From: CAWKDC01 sp044445605
GTDB lineage: Bacteria; Pseudomonadota; Gammaproteobacteria; JABCZS01
Assembly: GCA_044445605.1 (NCBI GenBank)
Contig: JBIOEA010000026.1
Location: 1-31,264 of the forward strand
Reading direction: 5' to 3'
DNA length: 31,264 bases
The notes beneath the pieces were generated by a model. That model was not told where the DNA came from. It saw nothing but the letters and a program-made list of their open reading frames with translations, and did no database searches. Below, in pieces: positions 1-7,375 of this stretch. Every line of letters begins with the position of its first letter. Position 1 is the stretch's first letter. The translations under genes and the position numbers were made by a program.

Positions 1-128
1 TCAGCCTCTAAGGCTATGACGCCATCGCTGTCCTGGCTCGCACCCCAGCATATATATTACCAGGGTTACTTACTGATTTTCATCATACCTGACGCCGAGG
101 GTGTGGGCAAAGCCCGCTTGTACGTAAA

Positions 129-194
129 GACTTATGGGTAATGAACAGCTTTGTAAAGGGGGCAGCCGAGTATTCCGAGGCGGGGGATTTTTTT
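129..194 (+). repeat. Noncoding block A, partner of an inverted copy at the right end
   Basis: No gene is supported in 1-217. From 129 the sequence reads GACTTATGGGTAATGAACAGC, then AAGGGGGCAG, a weak GCC..GGC hairpin, and GCGGGGG followed by seven T residues at 188-194. The same order of blocks is found on the minus strand at 31145-31065. GACGCC, TCCTGG and GCAC islands further upstream (about 20-45) may also match. The G-rich stem followed by a T-tract resembles a rho-independent terminator, so this could be the 3' end of a small RNA read rightward. It could equally be a relic of an insertion sequence or MITE end. I do not recognise the family. Confidence 0.4.
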
Positions 195-221
195 GTAGAG
201 GCGAAATATCTTTCGCTCTAT
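195..221. repeat. Dispersed hairpin repeat, copy 1
   Basis: GTAGAGGCGAAA-TATC-TTTCGCTCTAT forms a short hairpin (GCGAAA/TTTCGC, continued past a one-base bulge). It matches the repeat family seen at 8866, 15493, 16305 and 21722. On the minus strand it contains the TAG stop of the RES toxin gene, so the repeat sits exactly at that gene's end. Confidence 0.7.
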
Positions 222-847
222 AAGATTGATGACAATCGCACCTCACCAATCTTCTCGCCATCCCAAATATATTCAAGATGGCATCCTTGGAGAGGCATCG
301 TCAACGCGGGTGGGCGAAAAATCGCAACACAATGCGCATCTTTTTTTCTCACACTGGGATAATGCAGCCCCCAAATTTTTTCATTTCGTTTTTCGAGGCC
401 AAAGTCTTGGCTGATTTGATATGCGTTTGCATCGGGGTTCAGCAAATGCACATGGTTTTCAACATCCAATTTTTCTAATGGTTGTTGAACTTGCGCAATG
501 TATTCGCGCATTTGAATAAAGGTGGGGCCTTCGTTGGAGGCGTTCAAAAATCGTTCGCGATGATATACGGTTTCAGCAATCGCGGTATCCAAGGTATCCG
601 CGGCGTAATAAACACCGAAACTACCGTTCGTAAAACGCGAAGGGCCTGGGTGTGTAAACGCTGCCATGATAACAGTGCTGCCTGGGCCAAGCACCCAATC
701 TTCTTCAGGCACGAGTGACAAATCGCCAAGACGATCATTAGTGAGGCTTTCAAGTGCTGCGAGTGCAGCTAATTCTTCGGGGGTCTCTGCCCATTCAAAC
801 AAAGAGACAGGCGGAAACCGAGACGGGATCAAGCGATGAGTGCGCAT
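218..847 (-). CDS. RES-domain toxin of a type II toxin-antitoxin pair
   Basis: 209 aa. RES-domain toxins of this type are known to deplete cellular NAD+ and stop growth unless bound by their antitoxin. The RES core is visible: R71 in PSRFTNGSFGVYYA, Y81 in the same stretch, E92 in AIAETVYHRERF, and S165 in a YPSVR motif after GLH. These match the conserved Arg, Tyr, Glu and Ser of the family. The ATG at 847 lies 5 nt after the antitoxin stop, so the two are an antitoxin-first operon and probably translationally coupled. A weak AGGA directly precedes the ATG. The stop codon lies in a dispersed hairpin repeat. The length and motif set look intact, so I expect an active protein. Assignment to RES is firm; NAD+ consumption is inferred from the family. 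Confidence 0.88.
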   Translation of the reverse strand: MRTHRLIPSRFPPVSLFEWAETPEELAALAALESLTNDRLGDLSLVPEEDWVLGPGSTVIMAAFTHPGPSRFTNGSFGVYYAADTLDTAIAETVYHRERFLNASNEGPTFIQMREYIAQVQQPLEKLDVENHVHLLNPDANAYQISQDFGLEKRNEKIWGLHYPSVRKKDAHCVAIFRPPALTMPLQGCHLEYIWDGEKIGEVRLSSIL

Positions 848-852
848 TCCTA

Positions 853-1242
853 TTAATATCCTCTCCAGAAATCAAGAAACCGGCGCACTTCTGCCAGACG
901 AACGATACTGCCTTCCATTAAATACTCACGTGGAGTCTTACCATTAAAAGGTGACAATGAATTTTCACGGTTGATCCAGGTCATGGCCTGTTCACTGTCC
1001 GTAAAAAGAATTCTGAGGGCTTTGTAGATGCCCAGTAAATAGGAAATGCGTTCACGCTGATCCCTATTTAAACGAACGTTATGTTGGCTCAGGCCTTTAT
1101 AATAGGAGGAGTGGGGCATATCCCCCATCAAGGTTTGCCCCTCGGTTTGGTTAAATCGGAAGCGCTGAATCAGGTTTTCGAGTGCTTTCCAGGCGACATC
1201 GTCTGGAAATTCGTTATTTTTGAGCGCTGATGGATGTTTCAC
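853..1242 (-). CDS. DUF2384 (MbcA/ParS/Xre-type) antitoxin
   Basis: 129 aa. This is the cognate antitoxin of the RES toxin downstream. The C-terminal half (from about residue 60) carries the toxin-binding DUF2384 pattern: RISYLLGIYKALRILF, then W-I-N, then NGKTPREYLMEGS, then a final LDFWRGY. The N-terminal half should hold the Xre-like helical DNA-binding part, although a classical helix-turn-helix is not obvious by eye. The start is GTG at 1242, chosen because AGGAGGG lies 4 nt upstream. The promoter region contains TCCAT/ATGGA palindromes (see 1264-1294), which fits the usual autorepression by antitoxin or antitoxin-toxin complex. The pairing, gene order and short gap to the toxin make the call secure. 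Confidence 0.88.
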   Translation of the reverse strand: MKHPSALKNNEFPDDVAWKALENLIQRFRFNQTEGQTLMGDMPHSSYYKGLSQHNVRLNRDQRERISYLLGIYKALRILFTDSEQAMTWINRENSLSPFNGKTPREYLMEGSIVRLAEVRRFLDFWRGY

Positions 1243-1263
1243 TGTACCCTCCTATACAAGCTG

Positions 1264-1294
1264 AGTATAGTCCATTTATGGATTAAAATCCATA
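1264..1294 (-). promoter_or_regulatory. Promoter and operator of the RES toxin-antitoxin operon
   Basis: On the minus strand a TATACT -10 (1269-1264) is preceded at 17 nt by a weak -35, TGGATT (1292-1287). Between them lies the palindrome TCCAT-TT-ATGGA (1271-1282). It overlaps a second inverted repeat, TATGGAT-TAAA-ATCCATA (1277-1294). Three TCCAT half-sites packed over the promoter are what an autorepressing antitoxin operator should look like. Binding itself is inference. Confidence 0.6.
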
Positions 1295-1303
1295 GATAGA
1301 TTT

Positions 1304-1897
1304 CTAATGAGGGCGTATCGTGCGTTTTTGCACATCAATCCCGACATTTTTCAGCATCCTAGCCACTTCGATAAGGGGTAGGCCTATAATCGCATCGGGG
1401 TCATCGCTCTGGATATATTCGACGAGGTCCATGCCGTGGGATTCTATTTTGATACCGGCGCAGCACTGGTAGGGGGTATCCTTTTCTAGGTAACTAATAA
1501 TGGCTTCGCGGGTAAGGGTTTTAAATTTTATCTCGGTCAGCACTACAGACACTTGGGTTTCCCCGTTACCCATGACGCAAAGGCCGGTATAGAAGCGGGC
1601 AATGTGACCGCTTTGGTGTTCCCATTGAGCAATGGCTTTTTCATGGGTGATGGGTTTCTCGATAAAGCGGCCCTCGCAGAACCCGACCTGGTCGGAGCCG
1701 ATGACGATGGCATCGGGGTTCAATGCGGCGATTTTTTGGGCTTTTTCGATGGCCAAACGTCTGGCGAGGGCTTCTGGGCCCTCTCCAGGCAGGCGGGTCT
1801 CATCGATATCGGGGGATTGGATAGTAAACGGTTGTTTTAGCTCGGCAAGCTGAGCCCGGCGGCTGGGGGAGGATGATGCCAAAATCAGTGTTTTCAT
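1304..1897 (-). CDS. yceF: Maf-family nucleotide pyrophosphatase, YceF type
   Basis: 197 aa, the normal length. Maf proteins hydrolyse non-canonical or modified nucleoside triphosphates; the YceF subgroup prefers 7-methyl-GTP and acts in the cytoplasm. The N-terminal signature ILASSSPSRRAQL (6-18) and the catalytic-acid motif GSDQV (D69) are present, along with EKP (80-82) and the later GIKIESHG and IIGLPL blocks. Neighbouring rpmF-plsX is where yceF sits in many gammaproteobacteria, which supports the subgroup. It is divergent from rpmF, starting at ATG 1897. A likely promoter on the minus strand is TTGCCA (1960-1955), 18 nt, TATTAT (1936-1931), with a TCCAT palindrome just downstream. The DUF177 gene yceD, often found between maf and rpmF, is absent here. 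Confidence 0.88.
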   Translation of the reverse strand: MKTLILASSSPSRRAQLAELKQPFTIQSPDIDETRLPGEGPEALARRLAIEKAQKIAALNPDAIVIGSDQVGFCEGRFIEKPITHEKAIAQWEHQSGHIARFYTGLCVMGNGETQVSVVLTEIKFKTLTREAIISYLEKDTPYQCCAGIKIESHGMDLVEYIQSDDPDAIIGLPLIEVARMLKNVGIDVQKRTIRPH

Positions 1898-1908
1898 CGA
1901 AAATATGT

Positions 1909-1920
1909 TCCATCTATGGA
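1909..1920. promoter_or_regulatory. TCCAT-N2-ATGGA palindrome upstream of maf
   Basis: TCCAT-CT-ATGGA lies 12 nt before the maf start and a few bases past the predicted maf transcription start. It has the same arms and 2-nt centre as the palindrome in the toxin-antitoxin promoter (1271-1282). It may be a second binding site of the antitoxin. Function is inferred only from sequence identity. Confidence 0.45.
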
Positions 1921-1965
1921 GATTCCAGGTATAATACCCCAGTTATTGTGGGCTTGGCAAAACCA

Positions 1966-2004
1966 TTGGCCCATTGTTGTGTCATTTGATATACTGCGTA
2001 TATC
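1966..2004 (+). promoter_or_regulatory. Likely rpmF-fab operon promoter with palindrome on the -10
   Basis: TTGGCC (1966-1971), 18 nt, TATACT (1990-1995) reads toward rpmF. The -10 is embedded in a perfect inverted repeat, GATATAC-TGC-GTATATC (1988-2004). A repressor bound there would block transcription of rpmF-plsX-fabHDG. I do not recognise the palindrome as the site of a known regulator such as FabR or FadR. Confidence 0.5.
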
Positions 2005-2029
2005 AAAAAAGCCTATTGAGGAGATTTTC

Positions 2030-2227
2030 ATGGCTGTTCAGAAAAGTAGAGTAACCCGGTCGAGACGTGGTATGCGCCGTGCACACGATGCATTGTCAGT
2101 GCCTGCGATTTCGCAAGATTCAGAAACGGGTGAAATGCACCGTCGTCACCACGTGACAGAAACGGGTTTTTACCGTGGTAAACAAATGATTATTCCGAAA
2201 GAAGTCTATACGGCTGACGAAGAGTAA
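2030..2227 (+). CDS. rpmF: 50S ribosomal protein L32
   Basis: 65 aa, small and very basic. L32 is a structural protein of the large ribosomal subunit. It begins MAVQKSRVTRSRRGMRRAHD and contains the conserved TGEMHRRHHVT stretch. Cysteine zinc ligands found in some L32 forms are absent, so this is the zinc-independent type. The start is ATG 2030, preceded by TTGAGGAG at 2016-2023; longer reading of the frame to 1916 is not protein-like. It leads the fatty-acid operon, as in many gammaproteobacteria, with plsX starting 6 nt after its stop. Confidence 0.95.
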   Translation: MAVQKSRVTRSRRGMRRAHDALSVPAISQDSETGEMHRRHHVTETGFYRGKQMIIPKEVYTADEE

Positions 2228-2233
2228 AACGGT

Positions 2234-3262
2234 TTGAAGACCATCACCATTGCTTTGGATGCCATGGGAGGCGACCTTGGGATACCTGTCACGCTGCCTG
2301 CAGCGATAGACAGCCTTGAGGCCTACCCATGTCTTCACATCGTTTTAGTGGGAGACAGTGCAGCCTTGCAAGAGGCGATGCCAAAAGACGCTGCTGCGCG
2401 TTTTGGCAATCGTCTTTCAATACGTCACACCACTGAAGTTGTTGGGATGGATGAATCTCCTGTATTAGCCTTGCGTCATAAAAAAGATTCCTCGATGCGT
2501 CGCGCCATTGACCTGGTGAAAGCACACGAAGCGGATGCTTGCGTGAGTGCGGGCAACACAGGCGCATTGATGGCCACTGCGCGGTTTGTTTTAAAAACAT
2601 TACCGGGCATTGATCGTCCTGCCATATGTGTAGCCATGCCATCGGCGGGTGGGGTGGTCTACATGCTGGATTTAGGCGCTAACGTTGATTGCACAGCAGA
2701 GCAGTTGCTGCAATTTGCGGTGATGGGTTCTGCGATAACGACGGCGGTATCGGGCGTTCAAAAACCACGCGTTGCATTATTAAACATTGGTATTGAAGAC
2801 ATCAAGGGCAACCAGTTGGTGCAAGATGCGCATCAGCTCATGCAGAAATTATCTGGTCCCATTGAATACGTTGGTTTTGTGGAAGCGGACGAATTTTATG
2901 ACGCGAAAGTCGATGTGATTGTATGCGATGGGTTTGTGGGAAATGTTGCATTAAAGTCAGTTGAGGGTGTTGCTCGACTGATTGCGCGGTTTATCAAAGA
3001 AGAATTTAGTCGCAGTTGGTTGTCGATGCTGGCCGGTTTGATTTCACGTTCTGTGCTTTCTCGTGCAGGCAAGCGCATTGATCCACGCGCATACAACGGC
3101 GCAAGTTTGGTGGGTTTAAAAGGTATAGTGTTAAAAAGCCACGGCAGTGCAGACAGGCTAGCAACGGCATATGCCATTAAGCAAGCGTATTTGCAAGTGG
3201 AACAAGATATTCCGAAGCGGATTGAAGCTGGCATGCATGACTGGCTAGGTAAAGGGGCCTAA
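2234..3262 (+). CDS. plsX: Phosphate acyltransferase PlsX
   Basis: 342 aa, normal length. PlsX converts acyl-ACP and phosphate to acyl-phosphate, the acyl donor for PlsY in phospholipid synthesis; it works at the membrane surface. Family marks include ALDAMGGDLG near the N-terminus, SAGNTGALMA, NIGIEDIKGN and the C-terminal GLKGIVLKSHGSAD block. The start is TTG (MKTITIALDAMGGD), 6 nt after the rpmF stop; no in-frame ATG precedes the MGGD block, so TTG is the best choice. fabH follows after one base, indicating co-translation. Confidence 0.95.
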   Translation: MKTITIALDAMGGDLGIPVTLPAAIDSLEAYPCLHIVLVGDSAALQEAMPKDAAARFGNRLSIRHTTEVVGMDESPVLALRHKKDSSMRRAIDLVKAHEADACVSAGNTGALMATARFVLKTLPGIDRPAICVAMPSAGGVVYMLDLGANVDCTAEQLLQFAVMGSAITTAVSGVQKPRVALLNIGIEDIKGNQLVQDAHQLMQKLSGPIEYVGFVEADEFYDAKVDVIVCDGFVGNVALKSVEGVARLIARFIKEEFSRSWLSMLAGLISRSVLSRAGKRIDPRAYNGASLVGLKGIVLKSHGSADRLATAYAIKQAYLQVEQDIPKRIEAGMHDWLGKGA

Positions 3263-3263
3263 T

Positions 3264-4232
3264 ATGAAGCAGTATTCCAAGATTTTAGGCACAGGCAGTT
3301 ATTTGCCACCGCGTATCGTGTCGAATCAAGATTTTGAAAAAATGATAGAAACGACTGACGAGTGGATTTTCAGCCGTTCTGGCATTCGCAATCGTCATTT
3401 TGTGGATGGTAATGAAGGGTTGGTTGACATTGCTGAAGTGGCAGCGCGTCGCGCGATTGAAGCCAGTGGCATTTCTCCAAACGACATTGACGGTATTATC
3501 ATTGGTACAACCAGTGGTGATTACGTATTCCCGAGTGCTGCGTGCGATTTGCAAGCGAGATTAGGTATTACAAACACATGCGCTGCCTTTGATATTCAGG
3601 CGGCCTGTTCTGGTTTTATTTATGCATTAAGTGTTGCTGACAAGTTCATGAAAACGGGCGCGATGCGTTGTGTTTTAGTGATTGGCGGGGAAGTGATTTC
3701 CAATTATATTAATTGGGAAGATCGTTCAACCTGCGTATTATTTGGTGATGGCGCGGGCGCTGTTATTTTAGGCTTATCTGACGAGCCTGGTATTTTATCA
3801 ACACACATTCATGCTGACGGACGTTACCGTGATTTGTTGTATGCGAAACACAATTGGAAAGAAACGGGTAAAACCATCAGTCGACCATACATTGTGATGG
3901 AAGGCAAAGAAGTATTTAAAGTCGCTGTTAACACATTGAATGATATGGTTGAAGAAGCGCTGGTCGCGAATGATCTTCAAAAGTCGGACATTGACTGGCT
4001 GGTGCCACACCAAGCAAATTTGCGGATCATTGCTGCGACGGCGAAGAAATTAGATTTGCCGATGGAGCGCGTGATTGTGACGGTGCAAGAGCAGGGCAAC
4101 ACGTCTGCTGGCAGTATTCCGTTGGCGTTGGATGAAGGTGTACGTGATGGACGCATTAAACGTGGTGAGCTGTTGTTGTTAGAAGCGTTTGGCGGTGGGT
4201 TCACCTGGGGATCGGCGCTGATTCGGTATTAA
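3264..4232 (+). CDS. fabH: 3-oxoacyl-ACP synthase III (KAS III)
   Basis: 322 aa. FabH condenses acetyl-CoA with malonyl-ACP and so starts type II fatty acid synthesis in the cytoplasm. The catalytic triad is visible: C115 in IQAACSGFIYAL, H249 in LVPHQANLRI and N279 in QGNTSAG. The C-terminal GGGFTWGSALIRY ending is typical of the family. Its ATG lies one base after the plsX stop, and fabD follows after 32 nt. Nothing unusual is seen. Confidence 0.97.
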   Translation: MKQYSKILGTGSYLPPRIVSNQDFEKMIETTDEWIFSRSGIRNRHFVDGNEGLVDIAEVAARRAIEASGISPNDIDGIIIGTTSGDYVFPSAACDLQARLGITNTCAAFDIQAACSGFIYALSVADKFMKTGAMRCVLVIGGEVISNYINWEDRSTCVLFGDGAGAVILGLSDEPGILSTHIHADGRYRDLLYAKHNWKETGKTISRPYIVMEGKEVFKVAVNTLNDMVEEALVANDLQKSDIDWLVPHQANLRIIAATAKKLDLPMERVIVTVQEQGNTSAGSIPLALDEGVRDGRIKRGELLLLEAFGGGFTWGSALIRY

Positions 4233-4264
4233 AATAGCTGTCATCCTGGAAAAAAGGAGTTAAA

Positions 4265-5188
4265 ATGACGATCGCATTCTTGTTCCCCGGCCAGGGATCT
4301 CAATCCGTTGGGATGTTAAACGGCTACACACATTTACCTGAAGTCCGCGCACTTTTTGACCGTGCAAACAACGCACTAGGTTATGATCTACTGAGCATCA
4401 TACAGCACGGTCCTGCTGAAGAACTCAACAAAACAGAAATCACACAGCCTGCGATATTGGCAGTGTCATACGCTTTTTGGTTGCTGTATGAAGAAGAAAA
4501 GGCGTTGACGCCATCGGTGTTAGCGGGGCACAGTTTAGGCGAATACACAGCGTATGTTGCGGCGGGCGCGATTGCATTTGAAGATGCATTAAAGCTGGTT
4601 GCACGTCGTGGGGCATTGATGCAAGCGGCGGTGCCTGAGGGGCAAGGCGCGATGGCGGCGATATTGGGCATGGATGATGAATCCGTGCGAACGATTTGCG
4701 ATGAAGTAGCCGCAACGTCGGGTGTTGTGAGCGCGGTGAATTTCAATTCACCAGGCCAAGTGGTGATTGCCGGATCGGCGGATGCCGTGGCAAAAGCGGT
4801 AGAGGTATTAAAAGATCGGGGTGCGAAGCGCGCGATGATGTTGCCGGTGAGTGTGCCATCGCATTGTGCATTGATGAAACCTGCGGCAGAGAAGTTTCGT
4901 GAAGATTTAGCGGCGGTGACGATTCAAGCGCCAGTCATTCCTGTGATCAATAATGTGGATGTAGCGACGGTGTTCAAGCCCGAACAAATTCGAGATTCAT
5001 TGGTACGTCAATTATATTCCCCAGTACGCTGGTCTGAGACAGTGAAAAAGATAGAAGGGATGGACGTGGTGGAATGCATTGAATGCGGCCCGGGGAAAGT
5101 ATTATCTGGGTTGCACAAACGTATTGTTGAAGATTTGCCGATCACCCATGTATTGGATCACGTATCGCCGGCAGATTTGGGGAAATGA
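4265..5188 (+). CDS. fabD: Malonyl-CoA:ACP transacylase
   Basis: 307 aa. FabD moves malonyl groups from CoA to acyl carrier protein, supplying the extender unit for FabH and FabF. FPGQGSQ is at 7-13, the nucleophile S90 in AGHSLGEY, and the partner H200 in VPSHCALM; R115 in the VARRG stretch matches the substrate-carboxylate-binding Arg. AAGGAG at 4254-4259 precedes the ATG. fabG begins 16 nt after its stop. Confidence 0.97.
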   Translation: MTIAFLFPGQGSQSVGMLNGYTHLPEVRALFDRANNALGYDLLSIIQHGPAEELNKTEITQPAILAVSYAFWLLYEEEKALTPSVLAGHSLGEYTAYVAAGAIAFEDALKLVARRGALMQAAVPEGQGAMAAILGMDDESVRTICDEVAATSGVVSAVNFNSPGQVVIAGSADAVAKAVEVLKDRGAKRAMMLPVSVPSHCALMKPAAEKFREDLAAVTIQAPVIPVINNVDVATVFKPEQIRDSLVRQLYSPVRWSETVKKIEGMDVVECIECGPGKVLSGLHKRIVEDLPITHVLDHVSPADLGK

Positions 5189-5204
5189 TATTAGGAGACA
5201 CAAC

Positions 5205-5945
5205 ATGCTTAACGACAAAATCGCACTCATCACAGGCGCGAGCCGCGGCATAGGCCGGGCGATCTTAGAAGGTTTGATGGAAGACGGTGCGACGGTGATA
5301 GGGACGGCGACGTCTGAGTCGGGCGCTGCTGCGATCACGGAAGCGATCAAGGCGAAAGGCGGCAAAGGCGAGGGTGTGGTCCTGAACATTGGCGATAAAG
5401 AATCGATCAATGCGTTAGTAGCGCACATGAAGGCAACGTATCCTGAAGGCCCACATATTTTGGTCAACAATGCGGGTATCACGCGCGACAATCTCATGTT
5501 ACGCATGAAAGAAGAAGAATGGGACGATGTGATCAACACGAACTTAACGGGTATCTTCCGTTTAACGCAGGCCTGCATGAAGCCGATGTTGAAGTCGCGT
5601 TGGGGTCGTATTATTAATATTAGCTCTGTCAGTGGTCTGATGGGCAACCCGGGCCAGTGCAATTACAGCGCTGCAAAAGCGGGCTTAATTGGCTTTACGA
5701 AATCATTGGCGCTCGAAATTGCGTCGCGTAATATTACGGTGAATGCGGTTGCGCCGGGATACATTGGCACTGACATGGTGCAGGCTTTAGGTGCGGAGAT
5801 TAATGAGAAAGTCGTGAGCATGATCCCGACAGGGCGCATGGGTGAACCCTCAGAAATTGCTGCCGCAGTACGTTTCTTGGCGAGCAAAGGCGCGAGCTAT
5901 GTGACGGGTACGGTGATTAATGTGAGCGGTGGATTATATATGTAA
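5205..5945 (+). CDS. fabG: 3-oxoacyl-ACP reductase
   Basis: 246 aa. NADPH-dependent short-chain dehydrogenase that reduces 3-oxoacyl-ACP in each elongation cycle. The Rossmann motif TGASRGIG is at 10-17, NNAG at 88-91, and the active site is N113, S141, Y154 and K158 in the NYSAAKAG stretch. The start is ATG 5205, preceded by TTAGGAGA; an upstream in-frame extension to 5079 overlaps fabD and is not family-like. In most gammaproteobacteria acpP follows directly; here the next 5.6 kb is an insertion of unrelated genes. Confidence 0.97.
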   Translation: MLNDKIALITGASRGIGRAILEGLMEDGATVIGTATSESGAAAITEAIKAKGGKGEGVVLNIGDKESINALVAHMKATYPEGPHILVNNAGITRDNLMLRMKEEEWDDVINTNLTGIFRLTQACMKPMLKSRWGRIINISSVSGLMGNPGQCNYSAAKAGLIGFTKSLALEIASRNITVNAVAPGYIGTDMVQALGAEINEKVVSMIPTGRMGEPSEIAAAVRFLASKGASYVTGTVINVSGGLYM

Positions 5946-5966
5946 TTGTAGGGGCGAAACACCCAA
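5944..5966. repeat. Dispersed hairpin repeat, half copy 2
   Basis: Right after the fabG stop, ATTGTAGGGGCGAAACA reproduces the left arm of the dispersed repeat; the right arm (TTTCGCCC) is missing. It marks the left border of the insertion between fabG and acpP. Confidence 0.6.
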
Positions 5967-6006
5967 ACGATAGCTTCCGTCTATCATAACAATAGAAACA
6001 ATCAAT

Positions 6007-6035
6007 TTTACTACCATGCTCAACCAGCAGATACT
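6007..6035 (+). promoter_or_regulatory. Possible promoter of the 6070 gene
   Basis: TTTACT (6007-6012), exactly 17 nt, GATACT (6030-6035). It is weaker than, but similar in layout to, the promoters of the three neighbouring insertion genes. The rest of 5967-6069 shows nothing else. Confidence 0.35.
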
Positions 6036-6069
6036 TGTCTCATGAACAATTCAATTGAGGAGACATGAG

Positions 6070-7317
6070 ATGGTAACCGCACAACAAATTTCACAATCTA
6101 ATCAGGTGCTGGGGAACCATGTACAACACTTGGCAAAGCATCCCCAAGATTTTCTTGCATTGGTTTCAATGAACACGGAACTCGCGCAACGCTATGCCGA
6201 AGCATTTTCAGCGGGGCATGTGATCACGTTGCTGGCTGTCGCACAAGAAAAAGGGCTAAGCTTGCTCACGGAGATGTTGAATATTATCAAAAAAGGTACG
6301 CCCGTGAACGAAACCTTTGCGCCGTATCATGATCAGAAATTCCCCATACCTGATGACCAGAAAGAAATTGAATCACTTTTACAAGAAATTGCACACTTAA
6401 TTACAGTGGAATACGTCTACGATGACTGGTATTACGAAACAGTTTATCGCGTCTGCTGCGCAGGAGTTACTATTCATGAGGCTTTTGACCATAACTATAG
6501 ACCCTATTCAAATTCAGGATACAGGCAAATGTCTGGATATCAATTTGATATCCAAAGAAAAAATCTTATAGATTTAAAATCAAAAAATGAAGTGTTTTTA
6601 TCATTCGCAAAGGATCAGATTTCATCAATGTGCCGCATTGCGCTAAATATACGCGCAAGAAAAAAATTGAATCAACTTGAAACAGAGCGTATTGTTCGAG
6701 AAAAGGCAGCTTGTGCGCAGGTAATTTCAGAACACAAATGTCGCCTCACCACTATCGCATCTACATTGCTCTCAAAGCTCGACAGCAATGTCTTCCTTGT
6801 GGATAAAGCAGGAAAACGTGTGGGTGTCCTAGATGCTGAATTTAAACCTGCATCAACTTTCAGTAAGATTTTTCTTTCCAGACAATGTAGCTGGAATTTG
6901 ATTGATAGCCTTATCGCATTCAAAAACTACCCAATGATCGGCAAAGTAATCAGCCTGCTCTCTCCTCCTGTTGCTATCCGGGAGCTGCAAAAACCACGTG
7001 AAGGCAATACCGATGCGCTCAGCATTGTGATAGCCAATATTCCTAACGAACCGCAGGCTGCAGAACATGTGCTTGATCGCATGAGAGCATTACCAAAAAA
7101 AATGTTTGAAACAGCGATATCGGCATTTAATTATGACGTATTATTGCGATTTGAATATCAATCAAAAAAACTGGCGGCATCATTTTATGCGCTCTCGCCC
7201 GCATTTATGCAAAAACAATACCCGATCACTGCAGTGGATTATGTGAGGGATCTGCCACCGCCATTTCAACCACAACCAGCACATAACCCGGCAGTGGTGA
7301 AATCAAGAACAACTTGA
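6070..7317 (+). CDS. Unrecognised 415-aa soluble protein, possible effector
   Basis: I do not recognise this protein. The start is ATG 6070, chosen for TGAGGAGAC at 6056-6063; the TTG at 6055 would bury that site. It has no signal peptide or membrane segment. The N-terminal third (to about 110) is rich in helix-forming residues, the middle (about 115-165) is rich in Tyr and aromatic residues, a charged helical stretch (RARKKLNQLETERIVREKAA) follows, and the C-terminus is Pro-rich (DLPPPFQPQPAHNP). No enzyme motif is evident. It is the first gene of the block splitting fabG from acpP, has its own promoter-like sequence, and ends 58 nt from a convergent gene. A secreted effector or accessory role is only inferred from its neighbours. 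Confidence 0.7.
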   Translation: MVTAQQISQSNQVLGNHVQHLAKHPQDFLALVSMNTELAQRYAEAFSAGHVITLLAVAQEKGLSLLTEMLNIIKKGTPVNETFAPYHDQKFPIPDDQKEIESLLQEIAHLITVEYVYDDWYYETVYRVCCAGVTIHEAFDHNYRPYSNSGYRQMSGYQFDIQRKNLIDLKSKNEVFLSFAKDQISSMCRIALNIRARKKLNQLETERIVREKAACAQVISEHKCRLTTIASTLLSKLDSNVFLVDKAGKRVGVLDAEFKPASTFSKIFLSRQCSWNLIDSLIAFKNYPMIGKVISLLSPPVAIRELQKPREGNTDALSIVIANIPNEPQAAEHVLDRMRALPKKMFETAISAFNYDVLLRFEYQSKKLAASFYALSPAFMQKQYPITAVDYVRDLPPPFQPQPAHNPAVVKSRTT

Positions 7318-7375
7318 TTTTCAGGATTATTTATTCATTTGCTTCATTAGAATATTTCACTTTTTTGACGGAGTA

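Noticed and set aside
70..276. 68-codon minus-strand frame at the left edge
   Set aside because: It overlaps the RES gene end, the hairpin repeat and noncoding block A; no ribosome binding site or family likeness.
1553..1840. 95-codon plus-strand frame inside maf
   Set aside because: Shadow of the Maf coding sequence; composition only mirrors the other strand.
5102..5662. 186-codon open frame on the minus strand across fabD and fabG
   Set aside because: It is antisense to two intact, well-conserved enzymes, has no ribosome binding site and no protein-like features.
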